This document shows positions 7,045 through 16,094 of a stretch of 64,000 nucleotides of DNA, piece by piece. Made by a program: the position numbers and the translations under genes. Source of the DNA: Labilibaculum manganireducens (GTDB taxonomy: Bacteria; Bacteroidota; Bacteroidia; Bacteroidales; Marinifilaceae); assembly GCF_002843385.1 (NCBI RefSeq), contig NZ_MVDE01000003.1:62001-126000 (forward strand), given 5' to 3'. The first letter of the stretch is position 1. The number at the start of each line of letters is the position of its first letter. The notes below the pieces were generated by a model that was given only the letters and a program-made list of their open reading frames with translations, was not told where the DNA came from and made no database searches.

Positions 7045-10000
7045 CTAAAACGCACTCAACGAAAAGGATATTAACAAATTCGCAAACATGCTGCCTGTTT
7101 GATCCTCATATCCGACACGAATACCCAAATCAACAGGAGCCGAAAAGCGAAGTACATGCAAATCGGTGCTTAGCTCAGCACCAAAAGATGTGAATGCATC
7201 ATCATAGGCAAATAGATTCTGATTTACATCTGATACTTTTCCTTTCTGATATCCGTAATCTATAAAAGTATTCATTTTCACTCGTTTAAAATAGGCCAAT
7301 GGTCCCAAATTCCAATCGGGATAAAACAAAGGCAATGCATAATCAAAGCCAGTCGAAAAAATATCTTCCCCATAAATATCAGTCATTCCCCGCGGACTTT
7401 TAATCATATTTGAAAAACGGGAATTGCAGCTGGAACGGTTTTGGTATCCGCCATACATTTTAATGCCATGATGCTTCACAAATCCGGGGAAATACAAGTG
7501 ACCTTCGGCCGACCATGTTTCACCCAGTTTTGAATCGCCAAATGGTGTGTGGCGATAGTTCAATTCCAACACCTGTGCCCATTGATACTGCACATCGCGT
7601 GGAGCCTTTTTTGCAATGTTATAGGCAAAAATCTGATACTCCATAATCTCCTGAGTAATATTTTTGTCGCCAAAATCATACTCCCCCAATCCTAATGGAT
7701 TTGTTTGTGTAGCAGCCAATGGAGTATATTTTATATTGGCCAGCTTTGCCAAACTGTAGGTTATCTTAGGGATAATGCGTGTGGAATATTTTCCTCCTGA
7801 AAGATCGAACGGCAACTTGATACTATTCTCCCATTCCCACTGTTTTAAAGCGCGGTGAACCAATATGGTATCAACCTGAACCGGCGAAATTCGATCGGCA
7901 AGGGTCGCAAACTGCGCTTCCTTATTTCCCACAGTCAGTTTTGAGTCGATAATCGGAAACCATCCCTGATAAGATAGGTTCACATAAAACTGTCCGTTTT
8001 TATAGCCCTGTTCTTTCTTATATCCTACGGTGGTCAATAAAGTACTCAGCTTATTTTGCGAGGCGACCGACACACCTATATCGGATTTTTGATCCAACCC
8101 ATCGATAAACAGAGGTGCCCAGGAATGAAAATTGAACAAATGTCCCAATTTTGAGTAATTCTTCACCTCGAAACGAGCCAGATTTGTTGTATCAGGAGCC
8201 AATTTTTCACCCAATTGCTCAGATAGACTTTCCGCCAATTGGAATGACGAATAGTCACCCTCCCACTCTTTCCAATTACTAACCCGGTAATCTGTCTTTA
8301 CAGGCAAATAGCCATCGGATGTGTAATCGGAATAATAAAGTTGATTACCATTCGCATGAAGATCGCGTGCACCAAACCTCGATGATGTGGCCTGATACAC
8401 TTTCCCACTCGATTTATCAAAAGCAAACACATTATCGATTCCCGTGAAACCGGCTGTAAAAAAGATATGTTCATGGCTTACCTCCAGCTGAGAGATTTCC
8501 TGTTTCCCGGAAAAAAACAAGCAGGTTCTGTTTCCAGTATTTACATCGAGAGATACCAATTGCTTTCCTTTTTTATTCAATAAAATGTGTACTATCGATT
8601 GGTTTCCATCCCACTTTGGTGATAAAATAAACTCACCTTTTCCAGCATCAATTCGTTGCTCTGTCAGCTTACTTTCAGCATTAATGATTACCAGATGATT
8701 ATCGCCCAGTTCATCTGTTTCCACCGCTGCAATTTGCTTCCCATCCTCTGAAAATGCCGGTGCAAACAAAGAGTTTTTGTTTTTAATTTTGCTTCTTCTT
8801 TTCGATTTGGTATCATACATCACCAATACACTTTTATCGGCTTTTTCCCAACGCAGATGATCCTTTCGTTCCGACCAAATCAGTTTCCCGTTTTTGCAAT
8901 CGAAACCAGTATTAAAATCGTATCCGGGAACGAACAGTTTCTCTTGTTTTCCTTCTTTACTGATTTTCTCAAAATAAGCAGCATCAGCCAAGCCTTCTTT
9001 CAATACAATTACTTCGCCCGATTCGTTAACATGGGGAAAGCGTTTGTTGGTATAGATTCCCTCACGATTTGCCAATGGTTCAAAATCTGTCAAATTCAAT
9101 TGAGCATCCTGAACTTCCCATTCCCATTGCAATTCCTTCATGGTATCGTAATACAACATCAGCTTGCCGTCGGCCCGGGTATTTTTCTCTTTTACCTGTT
9201 CCCAATCAATATCCTCTATCTTTATTCCTTGGGCAAGAATCTCTTTTTGCTTTTCGGATAACGAATCGAATACAGCATCTCGTTTCCCATTCATTCCCTG
9301 CTTAATTCCATCAGCAAAACTGGTAATCCCTAAAGGTCTTCGCCCAACCCGATTCAATGTATTTTCCCACAATTCATCTCCGTAATGTATTCTTGCTTTG
9401 CCAACCAAATAGTAACCCAATTTGTAGCGATCGGCTGCATAATCCTGATACGATCCGTTGATTGCCTTATCGTAAGAATAGTTTCCTTTTTCAATCAATT
9501 GAGCCCGCAGTTCCTGCTCAAAAAACGGCAGGCGTCCCCGCCCCGATTCGCTTAAAGCTGTTTCAGTACAAACCGCATCGCCTTCCAAAAACCAGGGAGG
9601 TAAATACAGCCCAACCACAACAACAGTAGCTTGCTGGCCAAATACATAGTTAAAAAAGCGCGTAAATCCTTGTTCTAATTTATCCATCTGAATAACATGC
9701 CGGTATTCATGAGTGGTTACATGATCAATCCAAACCTGAGCATCATTATCGGGTGCCGAAGTATTATAAATCTCCATTCGCTTCGGAGCCCAAGCCACCA
9801 TACCATTACTTGCAGCGCTTTGGGTATGCACAACTACTGAAAATTTCTTAGGTTTATGATTGAGATCTTTTCCACCTTTTTGAAGTAAATCCTGAAAAAC
9901 AGCAGCCATGTATTTGGCCTTTTGTTCGTACCCTTCAGGAAATATAATTTGAAAATCCTTCGTATTAATTTGTTTCCAGTTTATGGAAGCAGGGTCTTGT

Positions 10001-10086
10001 CCCGTACTAAAATATTGTCCTTTAGCAAGGCTGTAAGTTGTTATCAAAAAGGAGAAAACAAAACATATTCTAACAAATTTCATCAT
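7045..10086 (-). CDS. Secreted metalloprotease / beta-propeller / outer-membrane barrel protein
   Basis: 1013 residues. A signal peptide (residues 1-23) is followed by a gluzincin-like metallopeptidase domain with HEYRH at 126-130 and a downstream glutamate in WFLEGD (E168), matching HExxH...E zinc ligation. The middle (~330-620) has repeated strands of a TolB/WD-like propeller (KLIWSERKDHLRWE, SPKWDGNQSIVHI). The last ~350 residues are rich in amphipathic aromatic strands (WSAEGHLYFPGF, ISFSLSAF), and the chain ends in phenylalanine, as outer-membrane barrels do. This looks like a surface or outer-membrane protease-type protein of Bacteroidota; its substrate is unknown. Monocistronic, divergent from the PPK2 gene. 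Confidence 0.75.
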   Translation of the reverse strand: MMKFVRICFVFSFLITTYSLAKGQYFSTGQDPASINWKQINTKDFQIIFPEGYEQKAKYMAAVFQDLLQKGGKDLNHKPKKFSVVVHTQSAASNGMVAWAPKRMEIYNTSAPDNDAQVWIDHVTTHEYRHVIQMDKLEQGFTRFFNYVFGQQATVVVVGLYLPPWFLEGDAVCTETALSESGRGRLPFFEQELRAQLIEKGNYSYDKAINGSYQDYAADRYKLGYYLVGKARIHYGDELWENTLNRVGRRPLGITSFADGIKQGMNGKRDAVFDSLSEKQKEILAQGIKIEDIDWEQVKEKNTRADGKLMLYYDTMKELQWEWEVQDAQLNLTDFEPLANREGIYTNKRFPHVNESGEVIVLKEGLADAAYFEKISKEGKQEKLFVPGYDFNTGFDCKNGKLIWSERKDHLRWEKADKSVLVMYDTKSKRRSKIKNKNSLFAPAFSEDGKQIAAVETDELGDNHLVIINAESKLTEQRIDAGKGEFILSPKWDGNQSIVHILLNKKGKQLVSLDVNTGNRTCLFFSGKQEISQLEVSHEHIFFTAGFTGIDNVFAFDKSSGKVYQATSSRFGARDLHANGNQLYYSDYTSDGYLPVKTDYRVSNWKEWEGDYSSFQLAESLSEQLGEKLAPDTTNLARFEVKNYSKLGHLFNFHSWAPLFIDGLDQKSDIGVSVASQNKLSTLLTTVGYKKEQGYKNGQFYVNLSYQGWFPIIDSKLTVGNKEAQFATLADRISPVQVDTILVHRALKQWEWENSIKLPFDLSGGKYSTRIIPKITYSLAKLANIKYTPLAATQTNPLGLGEYDFGDKNITQEIMEYQIFAYNIAKKAPRDVQYQWAQVLELNYRHTPFGDSKLGETWSAEGHLYFPGFVKHHGIKMYGGYQNRSSCNSRFSNMIKSPRGMTDIYGEDIFSTGFDYALPLFYPDWNLGPLAYFKRVKMNTFIDYGYQKGKVSDVNQNLFAYDDAFTSFGAELSTDLHVLRFSAPVDLGIRVGYEDQTGSMFANLLISFSLSAF

Positions 10087-10292
10087 ATCAAAAGAGTAAT
10101 AATATTGATTGTACTTTTAAAATAATATCGGGAAAATTTATAATATTGATCCATAGGAACAAAGCCATGCTCAAAGAATAACAATTAAACTGGATACCAT
10201 CAAAACAGTGCAAGTATGCTAGCAATTCCAAATAAATATTAATTTTATAAGCCACTAAAAATACTTATTTTTAATTGAATATAAACTTCCCT

Positions 10293-11150
10293 ATGAATAT
10301 CGATCAATATAAAATCTCGAAAAAAATAAGCTTAGCAAAAACAGACACGTTCAAAGAAATTGAAAATGCTAAAGAAAAGCTAAAACACATCCGCAGAAAA
10401 ATCAGCGAATTGCAGGACACCATGTATGCGCACGGCAAATACAATATGCTTATTTGCCTGCAGGGAATGGACACATCCGGAAAGGATAGTTTGGTGAGAG
10501 AAGTGTTTAAAGATGTAAACGCCAGAGGTGTTGTGGTACATAGTTTTAAAGCTCCTACTTCTGCAGAATTGAAACATGATTTTTTGTGGCGGCATTACAT
10601 TGCGTTGCCGCAAAGGGGCAAAATTTGTGTTTTTAACCGCACCCATTACGAAAATGTTTTGGTTACACGGGTACACCCGGAATATATTTTGGGTGAAAAC
10701 ATTCCTTCGGTGACCAGCCTTAACGATTTGGACGATGCCTTTTATCACAAGCGCATGGAGCGGATCGTGAATTTTGAAGAGCACATTGCAGAGAGTGGTA
10801 CCATTATTTTAAAATTCTTTTTGCACCTTTCAAAGGATGAACAGAAAAAGAGATTGTTTCGAAGACTTCGCCGAAAAGAAAAAAACTGGAAGTTTTCCAA
10901 AGATGATTTAAAAGAACGAAAGTCGTGGAATGCTTATCAGGAATGTTACGAAGATGCCATTAATCGTACATCGAAAGATTGTGCTCCCTGGTACGTTGTT
11001 CCTGCTGACGATAAAGCAACTGCCAGATTGATTGTAGCTGAAACAATACTTCAAAGTCTGCAATCATACAAAGATATGGTGGAACCAAGCCTCGACGAAG
11101 AAACATTATCTCATTTAGATGAATTTAAAAAACAGCTTGAAATTGATTAG
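10293..11150 (+). CDS. ppk2: PPK2 family polyphosphate kinase
   Basis: 285 residues from the ATG at 10293 (a TTG at 10275 would add six residues and is not needed). The Walker A-type loop LQGMDTSGKDSL is near residue 58, the Walker B segment ICVFNRTHYENVLVTRVHPE near 118-135, and the basic lid helices KRLFRRLRRKEKNWKFS near 190. This is the single-domain PPK2 pattern (PHB-depolymerase-unrelated, TIGR03709-like) that transfers phosphate between polyphosphate and nucleoside di- or monophosphates in the cytoplasm. Class I, II or III cannot be set by eye. A three-copy tandem repeat follows the gene directly. Confidence 0.92.
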   Translation: MNIDQYKISKKISLAKTDTFKEIENAKEKLKHIRRKISELQDTMYAHGKYNMLICLQGMDTSGKDSLVREVFKDVNARGVVVHSFKAPTSAELKHDFLWRHYIALPQRGKICVFNRTHYENVLVTRVHPEYILGENIPSVTSLNDLDDAFYHKRMERIVNFEEHIAESGTIILKFFLHLSKDEQKKRLFRRLRRKEKNWKFSKDDLKERKSWNAYQECYEDAINRTSKDCAPWYVVPADDKATARLIVAETILQSLQSYKDMVEPSLDEETLSHLDEFKKQLEID

Positions 11151-11159
11151 GGAGCAGAG

Positions 11160-11500
11160 AACAAGGGGCAAAGGAAGAAGGAAAAAGGTATTGTCATCCC
11201 GAGGAACCGAGGGATCTCATTCATAAGGTTTCGGAAGAATAAGGAAAAAGGGGCAAGGGAAAAAGGAAGAAGGAAAAAGGAGAAAGGACAAAGGACAAAG
11301 GTATTGTCATCCCGAGGAACCGAGGGATCTCATTCATAAGGTTTCGGAAGAAAAGGAAAAAGGGGCAAGGGAAAAAGGAAGAAGGAAAAAGGTTAAAGGA
11401 GAAAGGACAAAGGTATTGTCATCCCGAGGAACCGAGGGATCTCATTCCTTAGGTTTCGGAAGAAAAGGAACAAGGGACAAGGGACAAGGAAAAAGGGAAT
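11160..11500 (+). repeat. Three tandem copies of a ~112-bp purine-rich unit
   Basis: The segment TTGTCATCCCGAGGAACC recurs at 11191, 11304 and 11416 (periods 113 and 112), each followed by GAGGGATCTCATTC and AGGTTTCGGAAGA and by A/G-only tracts of AAGG words. The CCGAGGAACCGAGG core belongs to the widespread 'GTCATCC...GGATCT' class of Bacteroidota intergenic repeats, also seen here at 25.0 kb and 52.7-53.7 kb. No gene is present between 11151 and 11677. Confidence 0.85.
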
Positions 11501-11677
11501 AGTTATCGGTGACTGGTTATGTTAGTAAATGCGTTAACTCCAATATATCTTCAACCCGTTAGAATGAATAAAATCTCCTGAAATTTGAGTCTTATTTGAT
11601 TTGCATAATTCGATTTCTATGCAGACCTTTGCCTTTCTAAATATGCAAAACAATCAGGTTTTTGCGAACACAAAATT

Positions 11678-12457
11678 ATGAGTAAAATTATTATTAAAAC
11701 TCCGGAGCAAATTGAGGGGATTCGAAAAAGTGCTCAGCTAGCCGGAAATACTCTAAAATATATTAGCGATTTCGTTAAAGAAGGAGTTAGCACAGAATAC
11801 TTAAATCAGTTGATTGAAGACTACATTCGAAACAATGGTGCAATACCTGCGCCTCTGAATTATCATGGTTTTCCAAAATCATGTTGTATTTCTTTAAATG
11901 ATGTGATCTGCCACGGTATTCCGGATGAAAAAACCATTCTTAAAAATGGTGATATTTTAAATATTGATGTAACTACAATTCTGGATGGTTACTATGGCGA
12001 TACAAGCTCCATGTTTACTATAGGTGAAATTTCTGAACAAGTGGCAAAATTGGTTGAAGATACAGAGCATGCTTTGTATTTGGGAATTGAGCAAGTGAAA
12101 CCGGGCAACTACTTTGGCAATATCGGATTTATGATCGGAAGATTTGCGAAAGGAAAAAAATATAGTGTTGTTTACGAATTTTGTGGTCATGGTGTTGGTA
12201 TCGACTTTCACGAAGCACCTCAGGTTGAGCATATCGCTCCCAAAAATTCCGGACCAAAGATGAAAGCAGGAATGATTTTCACCATTGAGCCAATGATTAA
12301 TCTCGGAAAACCAAGAGCCGTTGTTGATGAAAAAGATGGATGGACAGCGCGCACGATTGACAAGAAATTATCTGCTCAATTTGAACATACCGTTTTAGTA
12401 ACTGAAGATGGATATGAAATTCTTTCGGATGTTGGAGAATACGATATTTTTAAATAG
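11678..12457 (+). CDS. map: Type I methionine aminopeptidase
   Basis: 259 residues, the usual length for bacterial MetAP-I. All metal ligands are visible: D97 and D108 (NIDVTTILDGYYGDTSS), H171 (FCGHGVGIDFHE), E204 (FTIEPMIN) and E236 (QFEHTVLV), with the substrate-contacting H79 in VICHGIP. It removes the initiator methionine from nascent proteins. It is not in the usual secY-infA neighbourhood, so this may be a second, stand-alone copy. Followed by a good intrinsic terminator. Confidence 0.95.
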   Translation: MSKIIIKTPEQIEGIRKSAQLAGNTLKYISDFVKEGVSTEYLNQLIEDYIRNNGAIPAPLNYHGFPKSCCISLNDVICHGIPDEKTILKNGDILNIDVTTILDGYYGDTSSMFTIGEISEQVAKLVEDTEHALYLGIEQVKPGNYFGNIGFMIGRFAKGKKYSVVYEFCGHGVGIDFHEAPQVEHIAPKNSGPKMKAGMIFTIEPMINLGKPRAVVDEKDGWTARTIDKKLSAQFEHTVLVTEDGYEILSDVGEYDIFK

Positions 12458-12525
12458 ACTTTAGAAATTAGACCTTAAAGAGCACTTCCAGTAAAATACA
12501 ATTCTCCTGCTCTACTAAAAAAATA

Positions 12526-12554
12526 AACCGCTTCATTTGGAGCGGTTCTTTTTT
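12526..12554 (+). terminator. Intrinsic terminator after map
   Basis: AACCGCT (12526-12532) pairs with AGCGGTT (12541-12547) around an 8-base loop and is followed by CTTTTTTG. Confidence 0.85.
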
Positions 12555-12610
12555 GCTTTTTAAAACGCCGATTTAATTGTAATTTCGATGCGTTAATTTA
12601 AATCAGAAAA

Positions 12611-12722
12611 ATGAAACGTCCATGTAAAAAGTGTTACACACAGGAAGATAAGTGTAATTGGGGAGTTCTCCCGAAACAAGTTCGGGACAGGCTATATGGC
12701 AAAAGTTTAAAATTATAATCAT
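12611..12722 (+). repeat. Leader repeat copy A with a small Cys-rich reading frame
   Basis: A 35-codon frame (12611-12718) begins MKRPCKKCYTQEDKCNWG and stops 4 bases before the cytidylyltransferase start. The DNA is related to 45600-45698 and to the minus strand of 4904-4961: shared parts are ATGAAA-YGT-NCATG, ACACACAG, and the last 30 bases ATATGGCAAAA..TTAAAATTATAATCATATGA, which include the start codon of the next gene. A short hairpin, CCCGAAACAAGTTCGGGA, is present only in this copy, near its middle. Role unknown: a translated leader or a duplicated 5' untranslated region. Confidence 0.6.
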
Positions 12723-13415
12723 ATGAAAAATACAGCTGTTATATTGGCCGGAGGAAGCGGAAAACGGATGGGAGGATCGTTACCTAAACAATTCATGATT
12801 CTTGGCGGAAAACCAATCATTCAGCATTCTATTGAAGCGTTTGAAAATCATCCTCAAACCGACGAAATCTGCATCATTATTCATGCCGATTTTATTCATG
12901 AAGTTGAATGCATTGTGAGAGAGAATAACTTCAAAAAAGTGAGATACATTTTACCGGGAGGTAAAGAAAGAAGTGATTCAAGTCTCGCCGCTATTCGTGC
13001 ATATCAAGAAGAACAAAATATCAACTTAATCTTTCATGATGCTGTACGCCCCTTTATTTCCAGCGAAATTATTTCTAATGTAATTCGAGAACTTAATGCT
13101 GGAAAATCAGTTGCTGTTGCTATAGCAACTGTTGATACCATTTTTGAAGTTGACGAGAAAAACAAAATCGTTTCTGTTCCTCAAAGAAGTTTTTTAAGAA
13201 GAGCACAAACGCCACAGGCCTTCTCTTATCATACAATTAAATCAGCTTATGAAATTGCTTTAAAAGATCCTGATTTTTTGGCAACAGATGATTGCGGTGT
13301 TGTATTGAAATATCTGCCAACAGAAGCCATCTTCATTGTTGAAGGTGATAAATCCAACATCAAAATTACTTTTGAAGGGGATTTAGTGTTGGGGGAGGAG
13401 ATTCTAAATAAATAG
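12723..13415 (+). CDS. IspD/TarI family cytidylyltransferase
   Basis: 230 residues with the full signature: LAGGSGKRMGGSLPKQFMIL (CTP-binding glycine-rich loop), GGKERSDSS, HDAVRPFIS (metal/CTP site), and RRAQTPQAF. IspD makes CDP-methylerythritol for isoprenoids; the close relatives TarI/Bcs1 make CDP-ribitol for wall or capsule polymers. The next gene and two others in the locus are CDP-polyol phosphotransferase or cytidylyltransferase types, so I lean towards a polyol-phosphate (TarI-like) role, but IspD cannot be excluded from sequence alone. It starts right after leader repeat A with no Shine-Dalgarno sequence. Confidence 0.85.
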   Translation: MKNTAVILAGGSGKRMGGSLPKQFMILGGKPIIQHSIEAFENHPQTDEICIIIHADFIHEVECIVRENNFKKVRYILPGGKERSDSSLAAIRAYQEEQNINLIFHDAVRPFISSEIISNVIRELNAGKSVAVAIATVDTIFEVDEKNKIVSVPQRSFLRRAQTPQAFSYHTIKSAYEIALKDPDFLATDDCGVVLKYLPTEAIFIVEGDKSNIKITFEGDLVLGEEILNK

Positions 13416-13524
13416 AATACCACTTTAGTTGTTTCTTCAAATGCAAATATACCATTGGCTAGATTCTCTAATTTAAAAATAAGGCTACCTTTGGAGCTCT
13501 GATCCACTTAATAAAATTTACGAA

Positions 13525-14589
13525 ATGAATATTTGCTTTGATGTATTAAACATATACTACATCCCTCAATATTTTCCAGTTTGGAGAGAACTAAAAAAAA
13601 GAGGTCACAATTGTTCCCTTGTAGTCTACTCCAAAAAGAACGACAAAAATTTACTTACCTATACTCTGGAAAATTTGGATATTTCGTATACATGGGTTTA
13701 TGATGACAATGAAGCAAAGGATTTATACCTGACTAAAAAACCTGATTGGATTTTCTTTGGCAATGAATTTGCTTTTCTTGATGAAATCCACAAGAACTCG
13801 AAAACGGTTCAAATGGGACACGGAGTTGGACCTAAACCAAGTTATTATCGAAAATCGGATAGTCCAATGACTGTTCGCTTCATGGAAGGGAAATTAAGGT
13901 TAAAGAAAATTGAGGAAATGTATCCTAACGATAAGTTTGTTCAGGTTGGATTTAGTAAGCTTGATCCTATTTTTGATGAAACGGAACAAGGTTTAGATCT
14001 TGCGAATTTGGGATTGGATCCAAATAAAAAAACAATTTTATATGCTCCTACATTTAATCCTACTTCATTAGGATGTTTCCCTAAAAATTGGCCAAGCGAA
14101 TTCTCTGAATATAATATTTTAATAAAAGTTCATTCACTTACTCTTTCTCGTAACCGTTATAAAATAGATCAAGAAAGAATTCAGGCATGGAAACAGTACT
14201 CTAATGTTTATGTTGCTGGAGTTGATGAATTTTCATTAGTCCCATTTCTTAAAACTGCAGATATTTTGGTGAGTGAAGCCTCTTCGACTCTATTTGAATT
14301 TGCGGCTCTAGATAAACCTGTAGTTATATGTGACTTTTATGATTTAAAGTGGTCTTATAAAGGCATCTTTAAATATCGTTTTGAAAAAAGATTTGGTAAA
14401 GACTCAGCAATATATAAAGACTTAGGAGCACATGCCACTAACTATAAAAAACTTAACACGGTAATTAAGGATGAAATTGAAAATCCTGAAAACTTTAAAA
14501 ATAGCAGACTCAAATACAATATTGATCATGTTGGCCCTACAGATGGTAATGCTTCGATTAGAATTGCAAATTATTTAGAAAGTAAGTAA
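13525..14589 (+). CDS. CDP-glycerol/ribitol phosphotransferase (TagF/TarL-like)
   Basis: 354 residues, a single-domain member of the CDP-glycerol:polyglycerophosphate glycerophosphotransferase fold. Diagnostic pieces are QMGHGVGPK near residue 95, VGFSKLDP near 140, ILYAPTFNP near 172, IKVHSL near 200 and ADILVSEASSTLFEFAALDKP near 255-275, which in TagF hold the nucleotide and the catalytic histidines. The enzyme would transfer a polyol phosphate from its CDP carrier to a surface glycan. 109 bases separate it from the cytidylyltransferase upstream; both point the same way and probably share a transcript. It has no membrane segment. Confidence 0.85.
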   Translation: MNICFDVLNIYYIPQYFPVWRELKKRGHNCSLVVYSKKNDKNLLTYTLENLDISYTWVYDDNEAKDLYLTKKPDWIFFGNEFAFLDEIHKNSKTVQMGHGVGPKPSYYRKSDSPMTVRFMEGKLRLKKIEEMYPNDKFVQVGFSKLDPIFDETEQGLDLANLGLDPNKKTILYAPTFNPTSLGCFPKNWPSEFSEYNILIKVHSLTLSRNRYKIDQERIQAWKQYSNVYVAGVDEFSLVPFLKTADILVSEASSTLFEFAALDKPVVICDFYDLKWSYKGIFKYRFEKRFGKDSAIYKDLGAHATNYKKLNTVIKDEIENPENFKNSRLKYNIDHVGPTDGNASIRIANYLESK

Positions 14590-14622
14590 AAGGCTATTTT
14601 TATGAAACAGCCTTTACTTTTA
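14586..14622. terminator. Bidirectional terminator between convergent genes
   Basis: GTAAAAGGCT (14586-14595) pairs with AGCCTTTAC (14609-14617) with one bulged A; TTTT follows on the plus strand and a matching T run (complement of AAAA) on the minus strand. Confidence 0.65.
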
Positions 14623-14623
14623 A

Positions 14624-15463
14624 TTATTTTATCAATTTTAAAGTATCTTTTAAAATCGTAGAACTCACACTTGGTGTGTAAGGGAAATAAACCATTTCAC
14701 AACTAACGGAAGGGTATTTACCTTTCCAATCATCTCCTACAGAAATAGCATCAATATGATGTTCATCTACAACTTTTTGTTTGTTTTTATCTCCTTGAGG
14801 AATCACTTCATCTACAAATCTTATTGAGGATATAATTTTTGCACGTTCCGCGTATGGAATTACAGGTTTTTTACCTTTTGATTTGAAAATTAATTCATCA
14901 GTTGATACTCCAACTATAAGATGTTCACACAGCTTTTTAGAATTCTCCAAGATGTTTAAATGTCCGTAATGAAACAAGTCAAAACATCCCGAGGTATAAA
15001 TTCTTTTGTATTTCTTTTGTGGAGATGATTCTCCTAATTCAGACTGTACTTTCTTTTGAAGAAAACTAAACATTTCTGAACTAACCAAATTATTATTTAC
15101 TGCAAAATTTACTGGCCCTGGCCAGAATGCATCAATAAACTCCTGATTATTGACTGTAACAGATTTCTCATAACGAGGAATTACATGAAAATGAACCTCC
15201 GGATCAACCATCATCAGCATCAAATAATTAATTTTCTGATTGCCAAAAGCTTTATTTATTCCTATCTCAACATCTTTAGTAATAAACGATAATTCACTCA
15301 TTGCATTAGAAGAAATAGACTGAAAACTAGTTTTCTCTTCTTTGCAAATTAAAATCATTGAACCTAAAGTTACCTGATCCTTCCGCAACAACAACAACCA
15401 ATATTTATATTCCTTTATTAAAGATTGAGGGTAATAAAATTTTGTCAAAGTATCATTAAGCAT
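14624..15463 (-). CDS. HIT-like domain fused to TagD-type glycerol-3-phosphate cytidylyltransferase
   Basis: 279 residues with two domains. Residues ~15-105 look like a HIT-fold hydrolase/transferase: LGSMILICKEE, a helix, then VDPEVHFHVIPRY, where H91 and H93 correspond to the second and third histidines of the HIT triad (H91 aligns with the nucleophile); the first His is replaced by Glu. Residues ~154-279 are a nucleotidyltransferase of the TagD class: YTSGCFDLFHYGHLN with the H-x-G-H motif at 165-168, RFVDEVIP, GDDWKGK and a C-terminal S-S-T segment. TagD makes CDP-glycerol. The role of the HIT part is unknown; acting on a nucleotide-linked intermediate is an inference. Confidence 0.85.
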   Translation of the reverse strand: MLNDTLTKFYYPQSLIKEYKYWLLLLRKDQVTLGSMILICKEEKTSFQSISSNAMSELSFITKDVEIGINKAFGNQKINYLMLMMVDPEVHFHVIPRYEKSVTVNNQEFIDAFWPGPVNFAVNNNLVSSEMFSFLQKKVQSELGESSPQKKYKRIYTSGCFDLFHYGHLNILENSKKLCEHLIVGVSTDELIFKSKGKKPVIPYAERAKIISSIRFVDEVIPQGDKNKQKVVDEHHIDAISVGDDWKGKYPSVSCEMVYFPYTPSVSSTILKDTLKLIK

Positions 15464-16094
15464 TTTTAATCTCCTATTATTTTCATATAATCCAAACTAA
15501 TCTTTAGTTACAATAATACTACTTAGCTATTTGAATGAAGAGACCAAATTAATTAATAGTTCCCATTATCAACAAAAGAAGCAATATTAAATGGAATCTT
15601 TTATGCTGGTATTCTTCTATTAAATTAAAAAAAACACATCGACCTCCATAATTAACTCCATCGAAATCTCCATGTAAAAAACCTTGGTAGACTTCCTCTT
15701 ATTTTCATTTCAATTTGTATTTAATTCAAAAGACAAAGATAAGGATTAAAAATTGGGGTTCTTAAAAATATTGTGACTTATCAAACGCTATCGAGAGTAT
15801 AATTTAGAGGGAATTGGGTATATACTTTAGAATATCCCTTTTTCAAATACTATCAAAACATAGCAGTAAGCTATTCTCAAGAAACTCCTGTGCCATTCTT
15901 TATTGTTAGAAGTAAAAGGATACTAAAAAAAATAAATAATAAGGGCGAAAATTTTGAAATTTATAGTCAGTAATAAAATAAGTATCTATTATCACAAATT
16001 TCTCTAATACGAGGAAGGTTATCAAAATATTCGACAACCCTATTTTATTTTTCAGCCTGTCTTGTCAATATCTAAATATTCATAATAAAAAAGC
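15464..16094. other. AT-rich gap, nothing recognised
   Basis: 631 very AT-rich bases between the HIT-TagD start and the left end of the IS remnant. No open frame of interest, RNA or repeat was recognised. The HIT-TagD promoter presumably lies near 15470-15540 on the minus strand, but I found no clear consensus. Confidence 0.4.
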
